This document shows positions 17,036 to 27,547 of a DNA stretch of 64,000 nucleotides, one piece after another. Every line of letters starts with the position of its first letter. Position 1 is the stretch's first letter. Made by a program: the position numbers and the translations under genes. The notes beneath the pieces are model-generated. The model made no database searches, was not told where the DNA came from, and saw only the letters and a program-made list of their open reading frames with translations. Source of the DNA: Pseudomonas sp. Leaf48 (GTDB lineage: Bacteria > Pseudomonadota > Gammaproteobacteria > Pseudomonadales > Pseudomonadaceae); the NCBI RefSeq assembly GCF_001421885.1, contig NZ_LMLH01000001.1, forward strand, positions 1,151 to 65,150, written 5' to 3'.

Positions 17036-18136
17036 TTACACGTTGAAGCGGAAGTGCATCACGTCGCCGTCTTTGACGATGTAGTCCTTGCCTTCCAGGC
17101 GCCATTTACCGGCTTCCTTGGTACCGGCTTCACCCTTGTACTGGATGAAGTCGTTGTAGGCGATCACTTCGGCGCGGATGAAGCCTTTTTCGAAGTCGGT
17201 GTGGATCACGCCAGCGGCTTGTGGTGCGGTAGCACCCACGCGGACGGTCCAGGCACGGACTTCTTCGACACCGGCAGTGAAGTAGGTCTGCAGGTGCAGC
17301 ATTTCGTAACCGGCGCGGATCACGCGGTTAAGGCCAGGCTCTTCGAGGCCCAGGGCTTCGAGGAACATGTCTTTCTCTTCACCGTCGTCGAGCTCGGCGA
17401 TTTCCGCTTCAATCTTGTTGCAGACCGGAACCACCATGGCGCCTTCTTCTTCGGCGATGGCGCGAACCACATCCAGGTGCGGGTTGTTCTCGAAACCGTC
17501 TTCAGCGACGTTGGCGATGTACATCACCGGCTTGGTGGTCAGCAGGTGGAAGCCCTTGATCACCGCTTTCTCGTCGGCACCCATGTTCTTCATCAGGCTG
17601 CGCGCCGGCTTGCCTTCGGTGAAGTGCGCGATCAGTTGCTCCAGCAGGCCTTTCTGGACCACTGCGTCCTTGTCGCCGCCCTTGGCGTTGCGCGCGACTT
17701 TCTGCAGTTGCTTCTCGCAGCTGTCGAGGTCGGCGAAGATCAGTTCCAGGTCGATGATCTCGATGTCGCGTTTCGGGTCGACGCTGTTGGAGACGTGAAT
17801 CACGTTCTCGTCTTCGAAGCAGCGGACCACGTGGGCGATGGCATCGGTTTCACGGATGTTGGCCAGGAACTTGTTGCCCAGGCCTTCACCTTTCGATGCG
17901 CCGGCGACCAGGCCAGCGATGTCGACGAATTCCATGGTGGTCGGCAGGATGCGCTTTGGATTGACGATGGCTGCCAGGGCATCCAGACGCGGATCCGGCA
18001 TCGGCACGATACCGCTGTTGGGTTCGATGGTGCAGAAGGGGAAGTTCTCGGCCGCGATCCCGGATTTGGTCAGGGCGTTGAACAGGGTGGACTTGCCGAC
18101 GTTAGGCAGGCCGACGATGCCGCAATTGAATCCCAT
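17036..18136 (-). CDS. ychF: YchF, Obg-related ATPase
   Basis: This 366-residue P-loop protein has the G1 motif [11 protein letters not shown] at the N-terminus and [21 protein letters not shown] as the G3 region. The C-terminal TGS-like domain ends in [18 protein letters not shown], which identifies YchF (OLA1). It prefers ATP, binds ribosomes and is implicated in oxidative-stress control and translation start fidelity. The pth gene lies 22 bases upstream, a conserved pth-ychF pair. The start [12 protein letters not shown] is standard for the family. Confidence 0.97.
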   Translation of the reverse strand: MGFNCGIVGLPNVGKSTLFNALTKSGIAAENFPFCTIEPNSGIVPMPDPRLDALAAIVNPKRILPTTMEFVDIAGLVAGASKGEGLGNKFLANIRETDAIAHVVRCFEDENVIHVSNSVDPKRDIEIIDLELIFADLDSCEKQLQKVARNAKGGDKDAVVQKGLLEQLIAHFTEGKPARSLMKNMGADEKAVIKGFHLLTTKPVMYIANVAEDGFENNPHLDVVRAIAEEEGAMVVPVCNKIEAEIAELDDGEEKDMFLEALGLEEPGLNRVIRAGYEMLHLQTYFTAGVEEVRAWTVRVGATAPQAAGVIHTDFEKGFIRAEVIAYNDFIQYKGEAGTKEAGKWRLEGKDYIVKDGDVMHFRFNV

Positions 18137-18158
18137 GGTGTATCCCCTCGGATTAGAG

Positions 18159-18743
18159 TCAGGCCTTCTGGCTGTGCAGGTTTTTCATCGCGCGGTTCCA
18201 TTCACCGGCGAGGATATCCGGCAGCACGCCGAGGGCAAAGTCGATGCTGGCATCGAGTTTTTCCTGTTCGGCGCGTGGCGCACGACCCAGGACGAAGTTT
18301 GAAACCATACTGGCAACGCCCGGGTGGCCAATGCCAAGCCGCAGGCGATGAAAGGTATTCTGATTGCCCAATTGCGCAATGATGTCGCGCAACCCGTTGT
18401 GACCGCCATGGCCGCCGCCCTGTTTGAGCTTGGCGACGCCCGGAGGCAGATCGAGTTCGTCGTGCGCCACGAGGATTTCTTCAGGCTTGATGCGGAAGAA
18501 CCCGGCGAGAGCCGCTACGGCTTGGCCGCTACGGTTCATATACGTGGTGGGAATCAGCAGACGAACATCCTGACCCTGATGCGAATAGCGCCCGGTCAGG
18601 CCGAAATACTTGCGGTCCGCCACAAGGTTCACGCCTTGTGCGTTCGCGATGCGCTCAACAAAAAGGGCCCCTGCGTTATGCCGGGTCTGTTCGTATTCAG
18701 CGCCTGGATTACCCAGACCAACGATCAGTTTTATGGCAGTCAC
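18159..18743 (-). CDS. pth: Peptidyl-tRNA hydrolase
   Basis: This 194-residue enzyme cleaves peptidyl-tRNA released from stalled ribosomes. The N-terminal [19 protein letters not shown] holds the conserved Asn and catalytic His. Further motifs are [12 protein letters not shown] and HDELDLPPG, followed by [12 protein letters not shown]. The start is GTG at 18743, which gives the usual length and an AAGG ribosome site; the frame runs 14 codons upstream without similarity. Co-oriented with rplY upstream and ychF downstream. Confidence 0.96.
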   Translation of the reverse strand: MTAIKLIVGLGNPGAEYEQTRHNAGALFVERIANAQGVNLVADRKYFGLTGRYSHQGQDVRLLIPTTYMNRSGQAVAALAGFFRIKPEEILVAHDELDLPPGVAKLKQGGGHGGHNGLRDIIAQLGNQNTFHRLRLGIGHPGVASMVSNFVLGRAPRAEQEKLDASIDFALGVLPDILAGEWNRAMKNLHSQKA

Positions 18744-18912
18744 GATAGGGGCCCTTCCTTGGAGTGGTGGATAACATCGCCGCAATCTGGGTGTGCGGCG
18801 AAAGTGGACGAAAGTTGCTCATTTACCATTATGTAAACTCCGCGTTCTCGCCCGCTTTCTCGCTACGTTCCAGTCCGCGATGTTACTTGATCACTCCAGC
18901 GTGCAGAGTGAA

Positions 18913-19512
18913 TTACTCTGCAGCGCCTTCTGCAGCTTCTGGAGCAACACGTGGAGCGTGAACGTTGGCAACAGCCTTGTCGTCACCGTGAGCCAGAGCA
19001 ACAAACTCAACGCCTTTAGGGGCTTTGAGGTCAGACAGGTGAATGATCGAACCGATTTCGGCGTTAGCCAGGTCGACTTCGATGAACTCAGGCAGGTCTT
19101 TCGGCAGGCAGGAAACTTCGATTTCCGAAGTAACGTGCGAGATTTCGCCGCCTTTCTTGGTCGGTGCTTCTTCGTTGATGAAGTGCACTGGAACGATAGC
19201 GGTCAGTTTCTGGCCAGCTACTACGCGTACGAAGTCAGCGTGCATCACGTGGCCTTTGGCCGGGTGACGCTGCAGGGCTTTGATTACGACGTTTTGCTTG
19301 GTGCCACCAACGTTCAGCTCGATGATGTGGCTGTAAGCCGCTTCGTTTTCGAGCAGTTTGGCAACTTCTTTGGCCAGCATGCTGATGGATTCAGGGGCTT
19401 TTTCGCCACCGTAAACTACAGCTGGAACCAGGCTTGCGAGACGACGCAGGCGGCGGCTCGCACCTTTCCCCAGGTCGGAACGCACTTCAGCATTCAGGGT
19501 AAAATCGTTCAT
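18913..19512 (-). CDS. rplY: 50S ribosomal protein L25, Ctc (TL5) form
   Basis: This 199-residue protein binds 5S rRNA. It is the long Ctc/TL5 form: an N-terminal L25 domain ([20 protein letters not shown]) followed by the beta-rich TL5 domain and an Ala/Glu-rich tail. The start is ATG 19512, where family similarity begins, instead of the ATG eight codons upstream. It lies between prs and pth, the usual order prs-rplY-pth-ychF. Confidence 0.95.
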   Translation of the reverse strand: MNDFTLNAEVRSDLGKGASRRLRRLASLVPAVVYGGEKAPESISMLAKEVAKLLENEAAYSHIIELNVGGTKQNVVIKALQRHPAKGHVMHADFVRVVAGQKLTAIVPVHFINEEAPTKKGGEISHVTSEIEVSCLPKDLPEFIEVDLANAEIGSIIHLSDLKAPKGVEFVALAHGDDKAVANVHAPRVAPEAAEGAAE

Positions 19513-19577
19513 GTTGTATCTCCAAAATAACCACATTCGCCCCAGCGTTTGCGACCAGCGCTAAAGGCGATATGGGC

Positions 19578-19622
19578 AAAAAAGCCCCGCCCCGACAGGA
19601 ATGCCGGGGCGGGGCGCTTTTC
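19578..19622. terminator. Terminator between prs and rplY
   Basis: A strong stem (GCCCCGCCCCG / CGGGGCGGGGC) with flanking A and T runs lies in the prs-rplY gap, so rplY probably has its own promoter as well. Confidence 0.85.
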
Positions 19623-19653
19623 GTCAACGAGAAGTTCGAGAAGGGCAGGGCCC

Positions 19654-20595
19654 TTAGCGGAACATCGCGCTGATCGATTCTTCATTGCTAATGCGGCGAA
19701 CCGCCTCGGCAACTACCGGTGCGATATCCAGTTGACGGATACGCGCACAGGCTTGTGCTGCAGCGGACAGCGGGATGGTATTGGTAACCACCAGCTCGTC
19801 CAGCACGGAATTTTCGATGTTTTCGATCGCCCGACCCGACAGCACAGGGTGCGTACAGTAGGCGAAAACCTTGGCAGCGCCATGCTCTTTCAAGGCCTTG
19901 GCCGCGTGGCACAGGGTGCCTGCGGTATCGACCATGTCATCGACAAGAATACAGGTACGCCCTTCGACATCACCGATGATATGCATCACTTCAGAGTGAT
20001 TGGCTTTCTCACGGCGTTTGTCGATGATCCCGAGATCCACGCCCAGGGATTTGGCAACAGCACGTGCACGCACGACACCACCAATGTCCGGGGACACGAT
20101 CATCAGGTTTTCGAAGCGCTGATCTTCAATGTCATCCACCAGAACCGGGGAGCCGTAGATGTTATCTACCGGAATATCGAAGAAACCCTGAATCTGGTCA
20201 GCATGCAGATCAACCGTGAGAACACGGTCGATGCCGACTACGGTAAGCATGTCAGCCACGACTTTCGCGCTGATAGCCACACGTGCGGAACGCGGACGGC
20301 GATCCTGACGGGCATAACCAAAGTAAGGAATAACAGCAGTAATACGAGTAGCCGAGGAGCGGCGGAAGGCATCAGCCATCACTACCAGTTCCATCAGGTT
20401 ATCGTTGGTCGGAGCGCAAGTCGGCTGGATAATGAAGACGTCTTTACCGCGGACGTTTTCATTGATCTCGGCTGTAATTTCGCCGTCGGAAAACTTACCG
20501 ACAGAAATGTCACCGAGAGGGATATGCAGCTGACGTACGACACGCCGAGCCAGATCGGGGTTAGCGTTCCCCGTAAAGACCATCATCTTGGACAC
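19654..20595 (-). CDS. prs: Ribose-phosphate pyrophosphokinase
   Basis: This 313-residue enzyme makes phosphoribosyl pyrophosphate from ribose 5-phosphate and ATP, feeding purine, pyrimidine, His and NAD synthesis. Class I marks are [20 protein letters not shown] near the N-terminus, the flexible-loop basic region [13 protein letters not shown], and the PRPP loop [14 protein letters not shown]. The length is normal. A tRNA-Gln gene lies 45 bases upstream in the same direction. Confidence 0.97.
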   Translation of the reverse strand: MSKMMVFTGNANPDLARRVVRQLHIPLGDISVGKFSDGEITAEINENVRGKDVFIIQPTCAPTNDNLMELVVMADAFRRSSATRITAVIPYFGYARQDRRPRSARVAISAKVVADMLTVVGIDRVLTVDLHADQIQGFFDIPVDNIYGSPVLVDDIEDQRFENLMIVSPDIGGVVRARAVAKSLGVDLGIIDKRREKANHSEVMHIIGDVEGRTCILVDDMVDTAGTLCHAAKALKEHGAAKVFAYCTHPVLSGRAIENIENSVLDELVVTNTIPLSAAAQACARIRQLDIAPVVAEAVRRISNEESISAMFR

Positions 20596-20640
20596 GCGCA
20601 GTACCTAGAGGCTGAGGGTAACCTGGATGAGTATAGAAAA

Positions 20641-20715
20641 TGGCAGGGGCGGCTGGATTCGAACCAACGCATGGCAGGATCAAAACCTGCTGCCTTACCG
20701 CTTGGCGACGCCCCT
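20641..20715 (-). tRNA. tRNA-Gln (UUG)
   Basis: A 75-base cloverleaf on the minus strand. The acceptor stem is AGGGGCG / CGCCCCT and the CCA end is encoded. The anticodon stem-loop is GCAGG-TTTTGAT-CCTGC with anticodon UUG, and the T-arm is GTTGGTTCGAATCCAGC. It sits between ispE and prs, as in other pseudomonads. Confidence 0.95.
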
Positions 20716-20751
20716 GTATCTGTTGCAACGATTACCCAGTAATCGGTTCCT

Positions 20752-21603
20752 TTAGAGCAGACTTTGAAGCTTGCGATGCAACATCGAAATGTTGCTTCCT
20801 TTTGCTACAAACCCTGTAAGGGTCTCTGTAAGAAGGGCCGAGACTTTATCAGCTTCAGCTTTGCTTGGGAAGCCCCCAAACACACAACTTCCAGTTCCGG
20901 TGAGTTTTGCTTCGGTAAATTTACCTAACAAATTCAAAGCGTTACGTACCTCTGGATAACGCCTTGTTACCACCGGCAAGCAGTCATTTCGACTGTTTCC
21001 CTTGGGAACGGGGCGCACTTTAATGGGCGGCGAGTTACGTGTCAACAACGGATCGGAAAAAATTTCTGCCGTACTTACAGATACTTGCGGTACCAGCACC
21101 AGATACCACGGTTCTTCCGGGTCGACAGGGGTCAGTTTCTCCCCGATACCTTCGGCGAAAGCGGCGTGGCCACGCACGAAAACCGGGACGTCGGCGCCGA
21201 GGGTCAACCCCAGGGCGGCCAATCGATCCTCATCCCAACCCAGTTGCCATAGATGGTTCAGTCCGAGCAATGTCGTAGCGGCATTCGAGCTGCCGCCACC
21301 GATGCCGCCGCCCATGGGCAGGATTTTCTCGATCCAGATATCGACACCCAGCGCACACCCGGATTGTTTCTGAATTTTTTTCGCGGCCTTGACGATCAGA
21401 TTGCTGTCGTGGGGGACGCCTTCGAACTCGGTGTGCAGGTGAATGACGCCGTCATCGCGCAGGGCGTAGGTGATTTCGTCGCCGTAATCGAGGAACTGAA
21501 ACAGCGTCTGCAATTCGTGATAGCCGTCTTCACGGCGACCGGTGATGTGCAGCATCAAATTGAGTTTTGCCGGAGAGGGCAGAATCAGTCGATTGTCCGG
21601 CAT
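20752..21603 (-). CDS. ispE: 4-diphosphocytidyl-2-C-methyl-D-erythritol kinase
   Basis: This 283-residue GHMP kinase phosphorylates CDP-methylerythritol in the non-mevalonate isoprenoid pathway. The N-terminal [23 protein letters not shown] and the ATP-binding glycine loop [18 protein letters not shown] are diagnostic, and the C-terminal [11 protein letters not shown] motif is present. It starts one base beyond the lolB stop, so lolB-ispE are co-transcribed in the order seen across gammaproteobacteria. Confidence 0.97.
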   Translation of the reverse strand: MPDNRLILPSPAKLNLMLHITGRREDGYHELQTLFQFLDYGDEITYALRDDGVIHLHTEFEGVPHDSNLIVKAAKKIQKQSGCALGVDIWIEKILPMGGGIGGGSSNAATTLLGLNHLWQLGWDEDRLAALGLTLGADVPVFVRGHAAFAEGIGEKLTPVDPEEPWYLVLVPQVSVSTAEIFSDPLLTRNSPPIKVRPVPKGNSRNDCLPVVTRRYPEVRNALNLLGKFTEAKLTGTGSCVFGGFPSKAEADKVSALLTETLTGFVAKGSNISMLHRKLQSLL

Positions 21604-21604
21604 G

Positions 21605-22222
21605 TCATTGCCCCAGTTTGCGCGGTTGCCAGGTCTTGATCACCAGGGTGACGTCAAGATCGGTGCCGTGCAGCTTGATCCGCTCGGGCAGCCAGTAACC
21701 ATTGAGCTGAGTGTATTGGGTGTATTCCACCTTCCAGCCATCCTGTTCCAGGCCGGCCAGGCGACTGTCGGCATCCAGGGTCAGGCGACTCTTGCTGTCA
21801 GGCGCGGGAAGTCCGCGGACCCACCAGGCCAGGTTGGACACCGGCAGCTTCCAGCCCATCTGTTCTTCGAGCAGGACTTCCGGGGTCGCAGCCTCATAGC
21901 GGCCCTGGTTGGCAACTTCCAGCGAAACCTTGCCCGGGCGTCCGGTCAGTCGAGCCGCGCCACGACCCAGCGGGCCGGAAAGGCGGATGTCGTAGTAATC
22001 CTGGCGCTGCAGCCAGAACAGCGTGCCGCTGCCTGAATCCTTGGGCGCGCGAATGCCGATCTTGCCGTCGATCTGCCAGCCATCAAGGCCCGCAAGTTGG
22101 TCTTTGTGCTCGCGCCATTGGGCGGGGTTACCATGACCCTCGACCGATTCACGGGCACCGAAACCCGCGCAACCGGCGAGCAGGGCGATGAAGCTGAAAA
22201 CGATAATGTGGCGCAAAAACAT
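21605..22222 (-). CDS. lolB: LolB, outer-membrane lipoprotein receptor
   Basis: This 205-residue lipoprotein accepts lipoproteins from LolA and inserts them in the outer membrane. The signal peptide ends in the lipobox LLAGC, with Gly after the Cys giving no Asp retention signal. The body ([22 protein letters not shown] and the [14 protein letters not shown] strand) fits the LolB beta-barrel fold. It starts four bases after the TPR gene stop and precedes ispE. Confidence 0.94.
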   Translation of the reverse strand: MFLRHIIVFSFIALLAGCAGFGARESVEGHGNPAQWREHKDQLAGLDGWQIDGKIGIRAPKDSGSGTLFWLQRQDYYDIRLSGPLGRGAARLTGRPGKVSLEVANQGRYEAATPEVLLEEQMGWKLPVSNLAWWVRGLPAPDSKSRLTLDADSRLAGLEQDGWKVEYTQYTQLNGYWLPERIKLHGTDLDVTLVIKTWQPRKLGQ

Positions 22223-22226
22223 GATT

Positions 22227-23951
22227 TTAAAGAGTCTCTGATCCGGTCAGGCGTTTGATGGTGCTGCGTAGCGCAGGGCTGTCAGGCTGGTCCTTGAGGA
22301 ATTTGCCCCATATTTGCCTGGCTTCGCGCTGTTTGCCGTTGGCCCACAGGACTTCACCCAGGTGAGCGGCGACTTCCTGGTCGGGGAAGCGTTCCAGGGC
22401 TTGGCGCAGCAGGCGTTCGGCTTCGTCAAGATTGCCCATGCGGTAATTCACCCAGCCAAGGCTGTCGAGTACCGCCGGGTCTTCCGGAGTGATCCGGTGT
22501 GCCTGTTCGATCAAGGCTTTCGCTTCGGCATAACGGGTCGTACGGTCAGACAGGGTATAGCCGAGGGCGTTCAACGCCATGGCATTGTCCGGGTCGCGCT
22601 TGATGATCAGGCGCAGGTCTTTTTCCATTTGTGCCAGATCATTGCGCTTTTCCGCCTGCATGGCTCGGGTGTAAAGCAGGTTCAAATCATCCGGGTATTG
22701 TTGCAGGGCTTGTTCCAGGACTTTCCAGGCCTTGTCGCCCTGGTTGTTGGCGGACAGGGTTTCGGCTTCGATCAGGTACAGCTGGATCGCGTAATCGGGC
22801 TGTTCCTCGCGCTCTGCCGCCAGCTTGCTTTGGGCTTGGGCGGTTTTGCCGTTGTTCATGAGGATATCGGCCTGGCGCAATTGCGCCGGGAGGAAATCGT
22901 TGCCTGGGCCGACCTGGTCGTACTCGATCAGTGCGCCCTGCGGGTCATTGCGTTCCTCGGCGATTCGACCGAGATTCAAATGCGCCGAGTCGACGTGGCT
23001 GTCCCGCGCGATCAAGTCTTGCAAATAGCCCTTGGCCTCGTCCCAGGCCTTGGCTTCCAGGCAGACCAGTGCCAGGGAGTAACGCAAATCGTCGTCCTCC
23101 GGATACTGCTGGACCAGGCTCGAGAACTCGACCTTGGCGTCATCCATGCGGTCCTGCTCAACCAGCATGCGCGCATAAGTCAGGCGCAGGCGCTTGTCGT
23201 CCGGATACTTCTTGATGCTTTTTTTCAGTAGCGGCAGGGCTTCGTCGCCGCGATCCAGGGATTGCAGCAGGCGTGCACGCAACAGGATCGGCGCGATTTC
23301 GTCGTCTTCGGGTGGATGGTCTTCCAGCAGGGCCAGCGCACCCTTGGGGTCACCGTCCTGTTGCATCAGCAATGCCTTGCCGAAAATCAGCTGACTGTTG
23401 TTCGGGTGGCGCAGCAACAAATTGTCGAAACTTTTCATCAATCCGTTGCGGGTGTCCTGGTCGGTGTCGGCCGCAGACAGCGCAAGGAAATCGAAGTGGG
23501 TGTCGCCCTTGCCTTGCAGGACTTTCTCCATGTAGACCATGGACTCGTCATAGCGCCCTGCACGCGCCAGTTGCACGGCTGCGGCCCGTTGCGCCTCAAG
23601 GTCATCCGGGGCGTTTTTCGCCCAGATCAGTGCAGTGTCCAGGGCGGGCTGATCGGCGCCCAGGTACTCGGCAATGCGAAATGCCCGCTCGGAGATGCCC
23701 GGGTCCTGGGTGTTGATGGCCTGGGTCACATAGTTGTCCAAAGCCAGGTCGTAACGATTGCGCTGGCCAGCCAGTTCCGCGCTTAGCAGGCTGAAGACGG
23801 TATCTGCGCTGAACGAGCTATAGACCTTGGGCTTTTCAGGGACCGGGGTGCTGTCTTCTACCGGCGCAGCACCGTCCGGCGCCACGGGTGCCAAAGCCTG
23901 GCAGCCGCTGAGGAAGACAAAAGCGAGGAGCAACGCGGAGGATCTATTCAT
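22227..23951 (-). CDS. Tetratricopeptide-repeat lipoprotein
   Basis: This 574-residue protein has a signal peptide with lipobox FLSGC followed by about a dozen TPR-like helical repeats (for example AYNQ-type pairs such as [20 protein letters not shown] and [19 protein letters not shown]). It is anchored to the outer or inner membrane and probably scaffolds a periplasmic complex; the partner is unknown. It heads the TPR-lolB-ispE operon, so a link to lipoprotein or envelope biogenesis is plausible. In P. aeruginosa the homologue is next to hemA; here an island separates the two. Confidence 0.88.
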   Translation of the reverse strand: MNRSSALLLAFVFLSGCQALAPVAPDGAAPVEDSTPVPEKPKVYSSFSADTVFSLLSAELAGQRNRYDLALDNYVTQAINTQDPGISERAFRIAEYLGADQPALDTALIWAKNAPDDLEAQRAAAVQLARAGRYDESMVYMEKVLQGKGDTHFDFLALSAADTDQDTRNGLMKSFDNLLLRHPNNSQLIFGKALLMQQDGDPKGALALLEDHPPEDDEIAPILLRARLLQSLDRGDEALPLLKKSIKKYPDDKRLRLTYARMLVEQDRMDDAKVEFSSLVQQYPEDDDLRYSLALVCLEAKAWDEAKGYLQDLIARDSHVDSAHLNLGRIAEERNDPQGALIEYDQVGPGNDFLPAQLRQADILMNNGKTAQAQSKLAAEREEQPDYAIQLYLIEAETLSANNQGDKAWKVLEQALQQYPDDLNLLYTRAMQAEKRNDLAQMEKDLRLIIKRDPDNAMALNALGYTLSDRTTRYAEAKALIEQAHRITPEDPAVLDSLGWVNYRMGNLDEAERLLRQALERFPDQEVAAHLGEVLWANGKQREARQIWGKFLKDQPDSPALRSTIKRLTGSETL

Positions 23952-24104
23952 ATAAGAGGAGGACGACTAACCTGCGGTCGGATCATCATGACACAAGCTT
24001 TCGGCCAAACATAACCGCCCCGGCAATTTACCCACGGACCCAATGCCCGGCCTTGCGCGATGCCTGTCTTGACGCGATGCCCGGCCCGGGCGTGCGCGGT
24101 GCCA

Positions 24105-24136
24105 CTGTAGGAGCTGCCGCAGGCTGCGATCTTTTG
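24105..24136 (+). repeat. REP element at left edge of the accessory island
   Basis: GTAGGAGCTGCCGCAGGCTG followed by CGATCTTTTG. The inverse copy of the same core lies at 30136-30166, at the other edge of the inserted genes. The stretch 23952-24808 has no convincing gene; it holds the TPR-gene promoter, this REP, an orphan open frame at 24142-24318 and the toxin-gene leader. Confidence 0.75.
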
Positions 24137-24141
24137 CTCTT

Positions 24142-24318
24142 CTACCCATGTAAATGGATTCGATCCAAAGCCCGGCTCACCGCCAACTCCCCCAGCATGA
24201 TGACCTGCGCGATACCCAACAGGGTATTACGACTCGCCCCTTCCGGCGGCTGTGCGCAAGTTAGTAGACCGGCAAGGGTAAGCAAAAACCGGCGCGCCCG
24301 AGGACGCCATGCGCACAG
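24142..24318 (-). pseudogene. Orphan 58-codon open frame, possible remnant
   Basis: The frame has protein-like composition: a basic start, a hydrophobic signal-like stretch (FLLTLAGLLTCA) and an ordered helix-like tail (NTLLGIAQVIMLGELAVSRA). It ends in TAG, but there is no ATG or GTG between that stop and the preceding in-frame TAG; only CTG or TTG codons could start it. It is either a small gene with an unusual start or the end of a gene whose front was lost when the island entered. Confidence 0.3.
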
Positions 24319-24808
24319 CTACCATCAAATGCAGGCGAATACCTGACTGATGATGCACATGCGACCGCTTAACCTTGCCCGGGCTACTAAACCCGATCAC
24401 TGGCAATCAGTGACACGAATCAAGTTACCTAGGGGCCCCAGGGCGCACAAGCCGGCGGATTCTGGCGTAACCGTAGGCAACGGCGCAAGGTGATGTAGCT
24501 TTCGTGAAGTAACCTCGAAGACGTTTAAACAAGTACCGGTTCGCTCGCAAAAACACTGCAAACAAAAGCCAACCCCCCCCTCGCCACAACCAATCGGCAA
24601 TTCCGTACAAAACCTGACAGACCTGGCGCGCCGCCATCCCAGACCGATCCTACGTTCCTTCGGGACATTTCCTATTTCTACGATTTCGAGCTTCCAGAAG
24701 ACTGTCGGACCGTTATCGCTCTGAATTAACCGAGCATGAATCTGATGCCCCGGGACGTGTGCATCTCTCTGGTTGACCCCTTTTGCAAAACAAGGAGCGA
24801 CATGCAAC

Positions 24809-27547
24809 ATGGCCAGTGTTCTTCATCGACTTTTTGGGCTCCACAAGTACGACACCACTTCGCGATCTGATGCAGCGCAGGTCTCTGACTTACCCGAGCC
24901 TGATCGCCATTCTTCCCCCACATCCCCTTTGGCAGAGCCTGCCCCCAGCACACTGCGCCCCGTGGAAAACTGGTGCCATCCGTTCAAGGACATGCGCGAT
25001 CCGCTCATGCAACTGACCCACTTGGCCAAAGCGGTGGCCGGATATTACCCACTTGGAAACGCCGGCATGTGGCACGGCGGTGTGCACTTCGACAAAGGCA
25101 CCGCCGGAACCCTGCAGCAATCCAGCGTGTTTTGCCTGGCTGACGGGGAGGTGGTGGCTTACCGCATCGATACGCATTCGCCGAGAACCGCCTACTTCGA
25201 CAAAGATAAAACAGTCAAAAAACCCTTTTCGCGCAACTTCGTGTTGGTTCGCCATCACCTCCAACCGCCGAAGATTCAAGGCAGTCAGGACATTCCACCG
25301 AGCCTGACTTTCTATAGCCTCTACATGCATCTGCAGGATTGGGCGAAGTACCAGCAGGATGCCAACCTCGCTCGCCCGCCATTCTGGCCCGAGCGTGCGA
25401 CCTTTCGCGTCAAACAGACGGCAAACGACGCGCGCCCCGAGCAGCCCGAGCAGCGTGGATTGAACGTGTACAACAAGCGGAACGGCAAGGTCATCGACTT
25501 TCTGCCGCGAGGAGCCGAAGTGGCTATCAGTGGCACCGGCGAGTTCCGCAGGTTGGAGAGCAGCCTGGGACCGGCGAAGTTGCTCAAACCGGACGGTTCG
25601 ATCAAAGGATATGTCGCCGCCCGGTTGCTCATATACCCGGACCGCAAGGAAACTCGCGTGACGAAGGCAGTGAACGTCCGGGCTGAACCGGTGATTGCAG
25701 GTTCAGATAACATCCTTTTCGTGTTGCCGGTTGACTCGCAAGTCACGGTCAGTGGGGCTGGCGAGTTTCGCAAGCTCGAACGCATTGATCAGTATGTGCA
25801 TTTTGACTCACTGGAAGGCGCCATTGAGCCAGTAGAGACCGATCAGATAGTGGTGCTTGATCAGCCTGTTGCAATCAAGGCGGGTGACTTGATCGGCCAC
25901 CTCGGTCTGTATCAGGACGGCGGCGTAAGTCAGCCGGATGAGAAACTTCACCTGGAAACCTTCAGTGGTGATGACGTCGAGGACTTCATCGATGCCTGTC
26001 GGGAGTGGGCCAAACGCCTGCCGGAGAAAGACAAAACCTGGCTGAAACTCCCCATGGGCACGCCCGTCGTGCCCCTTGAAGGAAATAACACGGCTGCGCT
26101 ATTGCAGGCGTCGAGTAAATCCAGCCCGCGCAGTGCTGCCGATTTGCTGGTCCCCAAAAAATTGCTGGATGGACTGCCGGCAAATCAAAAAATCCACGTG
26201 CCCGCGACTTCGACGCGCAAAGCGCGCACCTGGTATCACCTGAAACATTTGCTTCACGACGCCGACAACAATCTTCTTGATGGCTGGGTGTGCGATGAGC
26301 CGGACGTCACGTCTTGTGTCAGCCCGTGGGCTTGGGACGGCTACGGCGTCATCGTCGACTACAGCAGACCCAAACACATGCTGGCTTCTTTTCTCAGCAC
26401 CGTCGGCCGCTTAAGCGAGGAGGAACGCGAGCGCTATCGTGCCATTGCCGAAAAAGACGACAAGGGCCCGATGAAAACGCGGTTGTACGAAGTCATCGGT
26501 CGCAAACCCGACGGCACGCTAACGGCTGATGAACTGAAAGCGGCCCTAGAGCGCCCGGCTGACGCGCAGTTGATTTCGCAGATGATCCTTTACAAGGAAA
26601 GCGAGTGGTTTCAGCAGCCGAAGATATGGGACGCACTGGATGAGCTGCTTGGTCATAGCGGCTCGACCCCGCACTTGAATTGGATTGCGGAGAAACAGCG
26701 GATTGCGCAGATGGGGTGGTGGAGGGAGGTAGCGGAAAAGGTGGGATTGCCTTCGTGGGGGAGTGCGTATCACTTTCATCCGATTGGGTTGGTGGGTTTT
26801 TTCAGCAGCAATCGATTTAAGTTTTCTCTTAAAGTCATGAAGAGTATTTACCCAAAGCTTAGTGAGGATCGAAATGGTGATTTGATAAAAATTGCTGACG
26901 AGTTAAACGCAAACTTGGAATTTTTTAAGTTGGATACTCCGTTGCGGAGGACTCATTTTTTTGCGCAAATCAAACAAGAAACAGGAGTGGATCTATTAGT
27001 TGAAGAGGATTTTACGTACGAGATTGGCGCACTGACTGGCTTGTTTAGCTATTTCAGAAGCAATCCTGAGGAAGCAAGGCGGTACGGATATAAAGTGAAG
27101 GATGGAAGAGTTAAGGAGAACGGGGTTCCTATGACCAGAGTCGATCATGAAGCTATCGCCAATGGCGCTTATGGCGGGCGTACTGATCTTGGTAATCGTG
27201 GGATTGCGACTGGCGATGGATGGAAGTACAGAGGGCGGGGGTTGAAGCAGTTAACAGGATTAGATAATTACATGCAGTTCCAGCAATGGCATTCAAGGTT
27301 TTCGGGGCGATGGCAGGATGGTTGCGTTGACTTTGTTTCGAATCCAGACCTATTGCTGGAGATGAAGTATGCAGTTCGTTCTGCGGCAAGTTTTTGGTTG
27401 AATAATAAGCTGTACGAAATGGCGGATAAGGGTGGTGCACCGGATGTGGTGGACTTAATAACTGCTGTTGTAAATAAGTACACAAATACTTATGGGGAAA
27501 GAAGGGCGAATTTCAAGGATTTGTGGTCTGAGGGGGTTTTAAAGTGA
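24809..27547 (+). CDS. Large modular cell-wall hydrolase / antibacterial toxin candidate
   Basis: This 912-residue protein has no signal peptide, as expected for a protein exported by a type VI-like route. Residues 86-395 look like an M23 metallopeptidase fold (WHGGVHFD at 88-95, LYMHL near 171, KLHLE at 379-383) split by two SH3-like inserts (about 217-277 and 287-337). Another SH3-like part is near 460-500, and an EF-hand-like PDGTLTADE near 567. YHFHPIGLVGFF (654-665) ends the conserved part. Residues 669-912 look like a GH19 chitinase/lysozyme: FFAQIKQETG with a candidate catalytic Glu, and YRGRGLKQLTGLDNY. Base composition drops sharply at about 26810, just where this last domain begins. 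ATG 24809 has AAGGAG ten bases upstream. Type VI delivery is inference; no secretion genes are in the window. Confidence 0.75.
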   Translation: MASVLHRLFGLHKYDTTSRSDAAQVSDLPEPDRHSSPTSPLAEPAPSTLRPVENWCHPFKDMRDPLMQLTHLAKAVAGYYPLGNAGMWHGGVHFDKGTAGTLQQSSVFCLADGEVVAYRIDTHSPRTAYFDKDKTVKKPFSRNFVLVRHHLQPPKIQGSQDIPPSLTFYSLYMHLQDWAKYQQDANLARPPFWPERATFRVKQTANDARPEQPEQRGLNVYNKRNGKVIDFLPRGAEVAISGTGEFRRLESSLGPAKLLKPDGSIKGYVAARLLIYPDRKETRVTKAVNVRAEPVIAGSDNILFVLPVDSQVTVSGAGEFRKLERIDQYVHFDSLEGAIEPVETDQIVVLDQPVAIKAGDLIGHLGLYQDGGVSQPDEKLHLETFSGDDVEDFIDACREWAKRLPEKDKTWLKLPMGTPVVPLEGNNTAALLQASSKSSPRSAADLLVPKKLLDGLPANQKIHVPATSTRKARTWYHLKHLLHDADNNLLDGWVCDEPDVTSCVSPWAWDGYGVIVDYSRPKHMLASFLSTVGRLSEEERERYRAIAEKDDKGPMKTRLYEVIGRKPDGTLTADELKAALERPADAQLISQMILYKESEWFQQPKIWDALDELLGHSGSTPHLNWIAEKQRIAQMGWWREVAEKVGLPSWGSAYHFHPIGLVGFFSSNRFKFSLKVMKSIYPKLSEDRNGDLIKIADELNANLEFFKLDTPLRRTHFFAQIKQETGVDLLVEEDFTYEIGALTGLFSYFRSNPEEARRYGYKVKDGRVKENGVPMTRVDHEAIANGAYGGRTDLGNRGIATGDGWKYRGRGLKQLTGLDNYMQFQQWHSRFSGRWQDGCVDFVSNPDLLLEMKYAVRSAASFWLNNKLYEMADKGGAPDVVDLITAVVNKYTNTYGERRANFKDLWSEGVLK

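Noticed and set aside
24397..24810. 137-codon minus-strand frame upstream of the toxin gene
   Set aside because: Composition is not coding-like, there is no ribosome site, and it covers the toxin gene's own leader.
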